The translations under genes were made by a program, and so were the position numbers. Under the pieces are notes generated by a model that did no database searches, had not been told where the DNA came from, and saw only the letters and a program-made list of their open reading frames with translations. DNA of 24,159 nucleotides, from the NCBI RefSeq assembly GCF_015550425.1, contig NZ_JADNAT010000010.1:121575-145733 (forward strand), written 5' to 3'. The stretch's first letter is position 1; each line of letters starts with the position of its first letter. Positions 16,132-22,841 of this stretch are shown one piece after another. The DNA comes from Clostridium sp. 1001275B_160808_H3. Lineage in GTDB: Bacteria; Bacillota; Clostridia; Clostridiales; Clostridiaceae.

Positions 16132-16541
16132 AATGATTTCTCCCTAAAGCTACTACTAATATCTACACTATATAAAACTAACTTTTCTTTTTTATCATAA
16201 CAACAGACGCTGTTTATAAAATTTATCTTTTTATTTTAATAATTTCTACATTTAAATTTTCTTTAAAATGTAATTTATAAAATTTAAAATACGATAATGT
16301 AATAAATAAAACTACTAATAATATTTATCATGAAAAATATATAATCTTCATTTCAATTCATGTATTTTATTAAATTAATTTCACTTTATAATTCCCAATA
16401 TTTTATACATATTATATCACAAAACATATTGATAATAGGAATTTTTTAACCTTATTTTTCTAAATATTTCATATTTTTAAAATTTTTATGGTAAAATATG
16501 AATGTAAGATAAATTTAATTTAATAAAAGGGGGAAATAATA
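16132..16541. other. Divergent intergenic region between the small membrane-protein run and the flotillin gene
   Basis: No credible ORF was found. On the minus strand an extended -10 (TGATATAAT, 16419-16411) would start transcription near 16404 toward the small membrane genes. That leader would contain a hairpin: TACATTTTAAA pairs with TTTAAATGTA around a GAAAA loop (about 16249-16275), with one bulged base. On the plus strand TTCATA (16468-16473) and TAAAAT (16492-16497), 18 bases apart, could drive the flotillin gene. Confidence 0.45.
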
Positions 16542-18008
16542 ATGAACATTTTTCTTGAAAAACTATTAAATGCTCTTCCAATAATAATTATTGTAGTTAT
16601 AGTTTTAATAGTCTTTCTATCTTTTTGGAGAAGAGTTCCTGCTGATAAAGCAATGGTAATTACAGGTCTTCGAAAAAGAGTTTTACTTGGAAGAGGGGGA
16701 TTAATGATTCCCGTACTAGAAACATCTTCTACTATTTCATTAGAAAACATATCAATGACAACAGATGTAAATGAAGCACCTGCAAAACAAGGTATATTTG
16801 TTAATATAGTTGGTACCGCAGTTGTAAAGGTTAAAAACGATAGCGAAAACGTATTAAAAGCAGTAGAACAATTTTGTAGTGGTGGAGAAAAAAACACAGT
16901 AAATGTAATAAAAACTATAGTTGAACAAATATTAGAAGGTAAATTAAGAGGTATTATTTCTACATTAACTGTCGAACAAATAAATGAAGATAGAGCTTCA
17001 TTTGAACAACGAATTGAAGATGATATAAGAAATGAATTAGGTTCAATGGGTTTAGTTCTAATATCTTATACAATTTTAAAAATAAGTACTCAAGGTGGCT
17101 ACTTAGAAAATAGAGCTAAGCCTCAAATAGCAGCAGCTAAATCAGAAGCTGATATAGCTGAAGCTGAAAGAAAAAGAGATACAGAAATTAAAACTGCTAG
17201 TGCAACAAGAGAAGGACAAAAAGCGAAGTTAGAAGCTGAAACTGAAATTGCACAAAGTGAAAGAGATAAAAAAATTAAACTTGAAGCATTTAGAGCTGAA
17301 CAAGATAAAGCTAAAGCAAATGCTGACGTAGCTTATAAATTACAAGAAGTTGAAAATAATTCAATCCTAGCTGAACAGCAAGCTGAACTTGCTGAAAAAG
17401 AAGCTCTAGTTGTTGAAAAGAAATTAATAGCCGAAGTAAAGAAACCTGCTGATGCTAAAAAGTATGAAGTTGAAGTTGCTGCAGAAGCACATAAAATCCA
17501 AGCAATTAGACAAGCCGAAGCTGAAGCTGAGGCAATAAGAGTAAGAGCAATAGCCGAAGCTGATGCCAAGAAGATTCAGGCTCAAGCCGATGCAGAAGCT
17601 ATAAGAGCTAAAGGATTGGCTGAAGCTGATGCCATTAAAGCTAAAGGTATTGCTGAAGCTGAAGCAAAAGATAGATTGGCAGAGGCTATGGCTAAATATG
17701 GAGAAGCTGCAATAGTTGAAATGGTAGTAAATAGATTACCAGACGTAATGAAAGAAGTTGCAAGTCCATTAGAGCAAATAGATAAATTAACTGTTATAGA
17801 TAATGGTGGATCTCAAGGTGCATCAAAAGTTGCTAAAATTGTAACTGATGTTACTGCTAATGGCTTTGAGGTTTTAAAAGATATAACAGGAGTAGATTTA
17901 GCAAACCTGCTAAATAATTTTGTTAATAAAAAACCTAATACAACATCTAATTCTGAAAATATTGATCCAAAAGATACCGAAGAAAATATATCTGACATAG
18001 TAGAATAA
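16542..18008 (+). CDS. Flotillin / SPFH-domain membrane protein (YqiK/FloT type)
   Basis: Flotillins are membrane scaffold proteins that organise ordered lipid domains. The 488 residues start with one membrane anchor (about 11-29) and a SPFH domain (about 30-190; GLRKRVLLGRGGLMIPVLE). A long Ala/Glu-rich coiled coil follows (about 200-390) with repeated EA units such as AEADAKKIQAQADAEAIRAK. The C-terminal region (about 395-460, MVVNRLPDVMKEVASPLEQI) is the oligomerisation part of the family, and an acidic tail ends the protein. AAAGGGGG precedes the ATG. FloT is often co-transcribed with an NfeD-type protein; none is present here, and the divergent neighbours are three tiny unrelated membrane genes. 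A terminator follows at 18021-18051. Confidence 0.92.
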   Translation: MNIFLEKLLNALPIIIIVVIVLIVFLSFWRRVPADKAMVITGLRKRVLLGRGGLMIPVLETSSTISLENISMTTDVNEAPAKQGIFVNIVGTAVVKVKNDSENVLKAVEQFCSGGEKNTVNVIKTIVEQILEGKLRGIISTLTVEQINEDRASFEQRIEDDIRNELGSMGLVLISYTILKISTQGGYLENRAKPQIAAAKSEADIAEAERKRDTEIKTASATREGQKAKLEAETEIAQSERDKKIKLEAFRAEQDKAKANADVAYKLQEVENNSILAEQQAELAEKEALVVEKKLIAEVKKPADAKKYEVEVAAEAHKIQAIRQAEAEAEAIRVRAIAEADAKKIQAQADAEAIRAKGLAEADAIKAKGIAEAEAKDRLAEAMAKYGEAAIVEMVVNRLPDVMKEVASPLEQIDKLTVIDNGGSQGASKVAKIVTDVTANGFEVLKDITGVDLANLLNNFVNKKPNTTSNSENIDPKDTEENISDIVE

Positions 18009-18020
18009 ATTTAAAATAAA

Positions 18021-18051
18021 ATTACTACAAGAATTAAAAACTTGTAGTAAT
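18021..18051. terminator. Terminator of the flotillin gene
   Basis: ATTACTACAAG (18021-18031) pairs perfectly with CTTGTAGTAAT (18041-18051), 9-base loop, followed by TTTTCTTTTTAT on the plus strand. Confidence 0.88.
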
Positions 18052-18094
18052 TTTTCTTTTTATTTATTTCTTTTATTATTACGAAGTAACTAAT

Positions 18095-18139
18095 ACTATT
18101 AATTTATCTACTATTAATTTATCTACTACTAATTTATCA
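18095..18139. repeat. Three tandem 15-bp repeats at the end of the downstream permease gene
   Basis: Two identical copies of ACTATTAATTTATCT (18095-18109, 18110-18124) are followed by a third with two differences (18125-18139). On the minus strand the third copy carries the last two codons and the TAG stop of the permease gene (18129-18131). Each further copy repeats an in-frame I-N followed by stops. The array probably arose by slippage or duplication of the gene's own 3' end. Confidence 0.85.
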
Positions 18140-19274
18140 TAATAACCTTTTCTTCCTTAGAAGTCCTATAAATTCCAATAGTAAAGAAAGTCAATGCAAA
18201 TAATAATATTATTGCTAGATATTTATAAATATCTGCTATAGTAGCTCCTTGTTGTATAGATACTATTGATTCCATAGCCCATCTAACTGGAGTAAAGTAT
18301 GATATTTTTTCTATTATAGGTGGCATTATATCAATTGGAACAAAAGCTCCTCCAATCATCACCATTATCATATTAGCAAAATTAAATATATTCGATGCTT
18401 CTGTTCTATTTTTAGAGAAAGCCCTGCAACATACCCCTAAACTAATTGAAACTAATCCTAATAAAGCTAATATTATAAATAATTCGAAATTACCAACTCC
18501 AACTTCTATATTTAAAAATCTTATTCCCAAAACCCCAAATATTACTTGAATCAATATTGATATATATCCACTTATAACATCTGCTACATAATACTCATAG
18601 GTTTTTATAGGTGCCATAAATATTCTTGTGTATATATTTTCCTCTTTTTCATCAAATACTCTATAAGAAGATGCCATCCCTCTTATAAGCATAAACATTA
18701 TAATAAATCCAACAAATATTTGACTAAAAGTATAATCCCCTTGTAAATCATTTAAACTTTCTTTTTGTATTTCTATATATGGTCTATCACTATAATTATT
18801 TAAAGATTTATAATATATATCTTTATTCCCTTCTGAAGCTATTAAAATATTATTTATATTAGCCATCTTCTCATTTATTAATTCTTTTATTACTTTACTA
18901 ATATCATTATTTTCTATTGAAGTAACTTTAATTAAATTTGTATTTCCCTTTATTAAATCATCTTCGAAACCACTATCTATCTCTATTACAGTATTAATAG
19001 CATTTTCTGCAAATAAATTTTTTATATCTTCTTTTTTTATTTCTTTTACATCAAAACCATCATAGCTTTTAATTGAACTTAATATTAAATCACTAGTTAT
19101 AGATTTATCATTATCTATTATTCCAATTTTTATATATCCAGAATTAAAGTTAATTATTTTTAGCATAATGAAAAGTATTATCACAGGTGCTATTAGTGAT
19201 ATGATAAATCCTACTGGCTTTTTTAATATTGATATCTTTAAATTATTTTTAATTAATACTAATATATTTTTCAT
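18129..19274 (-). CDS. ABC-2 type transporter permease (second permease, LnrN-like)
   Basis: The 381-residue membrane subunit belongs to an export-type ABC transporter. A first helix (about 20-42) is followed by a long extracytoplasmic region (about 45-180; IGIIDNDKSITSDLI at its start) and a bundle of about five helices to the C-terminus. Its last part carries the typical ABC2_membrane_3 segment GGAFVPIDIMPPIIEKISYFTP with PVRWAME. The gene overlaps the first permease gene by 26 bases, so the two are translationally coupled. GAGGAGTGAT precedes the ATG. Order and sizes match the ATPase plus two permeases of the Bacillus LnrLMN (linearmycin) exporter group, but the substrate is not deducible. 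The 3' end lies in a tandem repeat. Confidence 0.88.
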   Translation of the reverse strand: MKNILVLIKNNLKISILKKPVGFIISLIAPVIILFIMLKIINFNSGYIKIGIIDNDKSITSDLILSSIKSYDGFDVKEIKKEDIKNLFAENAINTVIEIDSGFEDDLIKGNTNLIKVTSIENNDISKVIKELINEKMANINNILIASEGNKDIYYKSLNNYSDRPYIEIQKESLNDLQGDYTFSQIFVGFIIMFMLIRGMASSYRVFDEKEENIYTRIFMAPIKTYEYYVADVISGYISILIQVIFGVLGIRFLNIEVGVGNFELFIILALLGLVSISLGVCCRAFSKNRTEASNIFNFANMIMVMIGGAFVPIDIMPPIIEKISYFTPVRWAMESIVSIQQGATIADIYKYLAIILLFALTFFTIGIYRTSKEEKVIMIN

Positions 19275-20412
19275 TTATCCTATCACTCCTCTTCCCAACT
19301 ATACAAATTATTGAAATTATAATTATCAAACTAACTGCTCCAATCAATAACCATCTAATTAAAGTAGTACTGTCTCCAGAGTAGATATATCTAAATATAC
19401 TTATATTAAACCATCTTAATGGTGAAATACTTGTTACAATATTTAAAAGCCCTCCTAAATTATCATCAAGTGCAATGTATCCTCCACCTAAAAATGTTAA
19501 TACTGGTATTATTACATTTTGTATTATTGTACCTGAAACTTCTTCCTCTTTAAAAATCATAGGAACTATAATCCCAATTCCTATTACTATAATTAAAAAT
19601 GGTATCATTGCTAGTGGTACAATTAATAGATTTCTACCATAATTTATATCAAAAATAATATTACTTAATATATAGGTTATCATCAATGTTCCAAAAGAAT
19701 AAATCAAGAACCCTAGAAATGAAGCGAAATAATATTTGCTTGTTGATATTCCTGATAAATTTATTCTATCTTTTATACTATTTTTTCTATCATTTTTAAT
19801 ATTATATAGTGGTAATGTTACAAAATAAAATATCATAAGCCCTATTTCTGCAACTCCATAATAATCCATTGAATCTGGCCTTTCATTATAAGCAATATTT
19901 TCTTCTTCTACAAAATTATTAACATATTCACTCTTTACAATTTCATTTGCTTTACCTGGATTTATACTATAAACCTCTGTTATTGTATTGTACCTGTCAG
20001 CAATACTATTTAGTAAACCATAAACAAAAGATGGATTTACCATTGATTGACTATTTGAATAAAACTCTATAGTATCTTGTTTTAGATGCAACAATATAGC
20101 TCTATTAACCTTTACTTCTTTTTTACCAACCTCAATATCATCAATTTCTTTTAAAGTTAGCTTTATATTATTTTTATCTTCAAATTCTATATTTTTAAAA
20201 GTATTGAAAACTTCTTTTATCTTCTCTGAACTATCATCTAAATAATATACAGCTACATCTTCTAAAACTACTTGATTATCTGTGCTGTTAAAATATGAGG
20301 ATACCGTACTTCCAATTAACAATATTAAAAATAAAGGGAAAAATATCATAAATAAATGATTCTTTTTATCTCTTATGCAATTAATAATTACTGCTTTAAT
20401 TATAGAAATCAT
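19249..20412 (-). CDS. ABC-2 type transporter permease (first permease, LnrM-like)
   Basis: The 387-residue protein has the same architecture as its neighbour: an N-terminal helix (about 20-40), a large external loop (about 45-190), and a C-terminal helix bundle (IGLMIFYFVTLPLYNI onward). It carries GGGYIALDDNLGGLLN and SPLRWFN near the last helices, the counterpart of the FVPIDIMPP/PVRW segment of the other permease. The two permeases are distant paralogues that probably form a heterodimer with two copies of the ATPase. GGAGGGAG lies 6 bases before the ATG, and the gap from the ATPase stop is 11 bases. The gene looks intact. Confidence 0.88.
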   Translation of the reverse strand: MISIIKAVIINCIRDKKNHLFMIFFPLFLILLIGSTVSSYFNSTDNQVVLEDVAVYYLDDSSEKIKEVFNTFKNIEFEDKNNIKLTLKEIDDIEVGKKEVKVNRAILLHLKQDTIEFYSNSQSMVNPSFVYGLLNSIADRYNTITEVYSINPGKANEIVKSEYVNNFVEEENIAYNERPDSMDYYGVAEIGLMIFYFVTLPLYNIKNDRKNSIKDRINLSGISTSKYYFASFLGFLIYSFGTLMITYILSNIIFDINYGRNLLIVPLAMIPFLIIVIGIGIIVPMIFKEEEVSGTIIQNVIIPVLTFLGGGYIALDDNLGGLLNIVTSISPLRWFNISIFRYIYSGDSTTLIRWLLIGAVSLIIIISIICIVGKRSDRINEKYISIN

Positions 20413-20423
20413 ACTTCTCCCTC

Positions 20424-21359
20424 CTAATCTCTCAGTTTTTTCCCGGTTAAAGATAAAAATACAGTTTCTAAAGTTATTTCCTTAAAGCCTAAATCAGTTA
20501 TTTTTACATTTTGTTCTGATACTACTTTTATAATTTTATCAAGGTTATTTACATCTTTAGATGAAGTAATAATAAGATTATTTTCATCAATATTTATATC
20601 TAAAACTCCCTCAATATTTCGTAAAGCTTCTATATTCATTTTATAAATATCATCAAGTCCTATATTTAAAGTCCTTTTGTCACTTACCATATCCTTTAAT
20701 TCTTCTTTACTACCTTCTACTATTATTTTTCCTTTATCAATAATAGCAATTTTAGAACATAGCGCTTCTGCTTCCTCCATATAGTGAGTTGTATAAACTA
20801 TGGTTACTCCTTGTTTATTTAACTCCTTAACTGATTGCATTATGTGGTTCCTAGATTGTGGATCTATCCCAACTGTAGGCTCGTCCATAATTAATATTTT
20901 AGGGTTATGAATTATTGCACATGCAATATTTAATCGCCTTAACATTCCTCCTGAAAATTCTTTAGCTTTTTTATTTTTCACTTCCAAAAGCCCTGTAAAT
21001 TCTAAAGATTTTTCTATACTCTCTTTAAGCTTATTTCCTCTTAATCCATATAATTCTCCAAAAAACTTGACATTTTCATAAGCAGTAAAATCACTATAAA
21101 CTGCAATACTTTGTGGAACTAATCCTAAAAACTTTTTTATTTTTAAAGAATTTCTCTTAATATCTTCTCCTAAAATTTTGACTTCACCAGATGAAGGTCG
21201 TAAAAGAGAACAAACTATACTTATTGTAGTGCTTTTACCAGCTCCATTTGGACCTAAAATCCCATATATTTCTCCTTCTTCTATACTTAAATTAATATTA
21301 TCAACTGCTATATTATCATCGTATTTTTTGACTAAATCCTTTATTTCTATAACTCCCAT
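20424..21359 (-). CDS. ABC transporter ATP-binding protein (LnrL-like, antibiotic/lipid export type)
   Basis: The 311-residue ATPase energises the two permeases. Walker A is GPNGAGKST, the signature is FSGGMLRRLN, Walker B is ILIMDEPTVGID, and the switch histidine is in YTTHYMEEAE. After the ATPase core (about 1-220) comes a C-terminal extension of about 90 residues (LNIGLDDIYKM onward), as in DrrA/LnrL-type exporters. The ORF is open upstream to 21431, but AAGGAGATGG precedes the ATG at 21359, which fits the family start MGVIEIKDLVKKY. All catalytic motifs are intact. Order with the flanking genes is kinase, regulator, ATPase, permease, permease. An 11-bp-arm palindrome lies about 75 bases upstream of the start. 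Confidence 0.93.
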   Translation of the reverse strand: MGVIEIKDLVKKYDDNIAVDNINLSIEEGEIYGILGPNGAGKSTTISIVCSLLRPSSGEVKILGEDIKRNSLKIKKFLGLVPQSIAVYSDFTAYENVKFFGELYGLRGNKLKESIEKSLEFTGLLEVKNKKAKEFSGGMLRRLNIACAIIHNPKILIMDEPTVGIDPQSRNHIMQSVKELNKQGVTIVYTTHYMEEAEALCSKIAIIDKGKIIVEGSKEELKDMVSDKRTLNIGLDDIYKMNIEALRNIEGVLDINIDENNLIITSSKDVNNLDKIIKVVSEQNVKITDLGFKEITLETVFLSLTGKKLRD

Positions 21360-21434
21360 ATAACCATCTCCTTTATATTCCTTAATAATATTATATAAAA
21401 AACCCCTCCTAGGAAATCTAGCAAAGGTCATCTT

Positions 21435-21460
21435 ATATATATGACAAAAGTCATATATAT
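21435..21460. promoter_or_regulatory. Perfect palindrome, candidate operator of the ABC transporter genes
   Basis: ATATATATGAC (21435-21445) and GTCATATATAT (21450-21460) are perfect 11-base arms around AAAA. It lies between the regulator and ATPase genes, on the upstream side of the ATPase. A second GGTCAT lies just beside it (21426-21431). Confidence 0.55.
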
Positions 21461-21610
21461 ATTTATATTTATTAATTTATTATAATTAAATCATGTATCT
21501 CAATAAATAACTTACATAATTAAATCTATTAGTATATTAAAGAATTACTATACTAATTTGAATAAAACGATAAATTTATAAGTATAATATATTTAATTTT
21601 TTATGCCCTA

Positions 21611-22033
21611 TTAAGAAAAACATCTTATATAATAAATAGCAATTTGAGTTCTATGGGCCAATCCACTCTTCTGAAATATAGATGTTATATGATTCTTAAC
21701 AGTTCCTTCTGATATATATAATAACCTTGAAATTTCTTTGTTATTTAATCCTTCTGATAATGCTTTAATAACCTCTAGCTCTCTTTCTGTAAAAATACTT
21801 TTATCCATATTACTTTTTTGAAATTCTTTTTTATTTAGGTTATTACTAAGCTTTATTAAAATCTCATCTTGAATAACGCAATTTCCATCATTAACCATTT
21901 CCGTAGTTTGAATTATTCTATCAGGTTTTGTATTTTTTAATAAATATCCTTTTGCACCATTTTTTATACCGTCTCTTATATATCTTTCCTTAATTAACGC
22001 ATCATCATCTGCAATAACTAATTTTATACTCAT
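21611..22033 (-). CDS. NarL/LuxR-type response regulator lacking the phosphoacceptor part of its receiver domain
   Basis: The 140-residue protein starts like a normal regulator (MSIKLVIADDDALI, with the acidic pocket). It jumps after about 16 residues directly to RDGIKNGAKGYLLKN, which in relatives follows the fifth beta strand region. About 60-65 residues are therefore missing, including the aspartate that receives the phosphate and the conserved Thr/Ser. The reading frame is intact across the joint. The linker and HTH are complete: FTERELEVIKALSEGLNNKE, then ISEGTVKNHITSIFQKSG. GGAGAGAGGTT precedes the ATG, so it is likely translated. It may be a constitutive or phosphorylation-independent DNA-binding protein, or a decaying gene. 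It lies 17 bases after the damaged kinase gene and upstream of an intact ABC transporter. The LnrK-type ancestry is inferred from order and domains. Confidence 0.8.
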   Translation of the reverse strand: MSIKLVIADDDALIKERYIRDGIKNGAKGYLLKNTKPDRIIQTTEMVNDGNCVIQDEILIKLSNNLNKKEFQKSNMDKSIFTERELEVIKALSEGLNNKEISRLLYISEGTVKNHITSIFQKSGLAHRTQIAIYYIRCFS

Positions 22034-22050
22034 TTTAACCTCTCTCCAAA

Positions 22051-22413
22051 TTAATAAGGAATTAAAATTATAACTCCAAAGCCTTCTTCACTATTAAAAA
22101 TTATTTTTCCTTCAACATTATTTATCTTATCCTCAATATTAGTAAGCCCTATTCCTTTATTTATAAACTTACATCCGTTACCATTATCCTTTACTTCTAA
22201 TTTTATAATTTTTTTCATTACTTCTAATATAATTAAAATATTCCATAAAAATTTATATTTATAATATAAAAGCCCTCTTATAAAGCCAATTATTATATTA
22301 AGTAAAATATAAAAAACAACTGTTAAACTTAATTTATCTGATTCTATACTTGTCCATACAACCAATACACATAAAACTAATTTTAGTATTATAAAGAAAT
22401 CGATAGTTTTTAT
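22051..22413 (-). pseudogene. Remnant of a sensor histidine kinase: membrane part fused to the end of the ATPase domain
   Basis: The frame reads KTIDFFIILKLVLCVLVVWT from 22410 (two membrane helices follow, about 7-50). It passes directly into LEVKDNGNGCKFINKGIGLT and FNSEEGFGVIILIPY, the G1/G2 boxes and end of a HATPase domain. The dimerisation helix with the phosphorylated histidine and the N-box are missing. At the expected start codon, 5 bases after GGGGGGGAG, the sequence is ATA (22413-22411) where ATG is expected. The best remaining start is TTG 22365, inside the first helix. The frame is otherwise open to the stop at 22051. In the LnrJ-type layout this would be the partner of the next gene. 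It cannot be a working kinase. A single in-frame deletion plus a start mutation explains what is seen. Confidence 0.75.
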
Positions 22414-22657
22414 TCTTACTCCCCCCCAATTGGTATTTATTTAATTAAAATCTATTTTCTTCATATAAAATTACTTATTTCCATGAATTCTTATATTTTT
22501 TATACAATCTAATGACCTGTATCAAAAAAATTTTGTTATTAACCGATAAAAAAGAAAATTTTAATTCAAACTTCCCATTTTGCATATATATAAATAATAG
22601 TTAAAAATTTCTATTTAAGTTTAAAAACGTCTTTAAGTAAGTAAATCCAATGGTTTA

Positions 22658-22686
22658 AAAGGGGCTCGCGAAACGCGAGCCCCTTT
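22658..22686. repeat. GC-rich perfect inverted repeat
   Basis: AAAGGGGCTCGCG (22658-22670) pairs perfectly with CGCGAGCCCCTTT (22674-22686) around AAA. It is far richer in GC than anything nearby. Neither strand has a proper U-tract (TTTATAAA on the plus, TTTTAAACC on the minus), so a simple terminator is doubtful, though a weak minus-strand terminator after pepT is possible. Confidence 0.8.
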
Positions 22687-22771
22687 ATAAAAACAAAAAA
22701 ATTAACTTTTTTAAGACAATAAATCTTACTTGAAATTGAATAAATCTTGTAATAATTATATTTATGCGACT

Positions 22772-22804
22772 ATACCCTAATAAAAATTTTATTAGGGTAT
22801 TTTC
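22772..22804 (+). terminator. Hairpin terminator with plus-strand U-tract
   Basis: ATACCCTAATAAAA (22772-22785) pairs perfectly with TTTTATTAGGGTAT (22787-22800), followed by TTTC on the plus strand. On the minus strand, past pepT, the stem is followed by AGTCGC without a U-tract. It may still slow pepT transcription. Confidence 0.65.
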
Positions 22805-22841
22805 ATAAATTATATTAAAATATTTTACTTATAAATCTTAA

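Larger units (their letters stand above)
22632..22804 (+). ncRNA. Candidate structured RNA with GC-rich hairpin and terminator
   Basis: In the 428-base gap between the kinase remnant and pepT, TTTAAGTAAG (22632-22641) can pair with CTTACTTGAA (22725-22734), including one G-U that is stable only in a plus-strand RNA. The helix encloses a GC-rich 13-bp hairpin and an A-run/T-run pair (about 22692-22712). A terminator-like hairpin with a T-rich plus-strand tail follows. No gene on the plus strand would need that terminator. I saw no strong plus-strand promoter, and there is no match to a known RNA class that I recognise. The part 22414-22631 holds nothing else of note; TTGATA/TATAAA (22525-22520 / 22504-22499, 15 bases apart) may be a weak minus-strand promoter for the kinase remnant. 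Confidence 0.35.

Noticed and set aside
16520..16897. 125-codon minus-strand ORF over the start of the flotillin gene
   Set aside because: Antisense shadow of the SPFH domain coding region, without ribosome binding site.
17333..17569. Ala/Ser-rich minus-strand ORF inside the flotillin gene
   Set aside because: Mirror of the Ala/Glu-rich coiled-coil codons; composition follows from the other strand.
18095..18139. CRISPR-like array
   Set aside because: The three repeats are 15 bases long and directly adjacent, with no spacers; they are a tandem duplication of a gene end.
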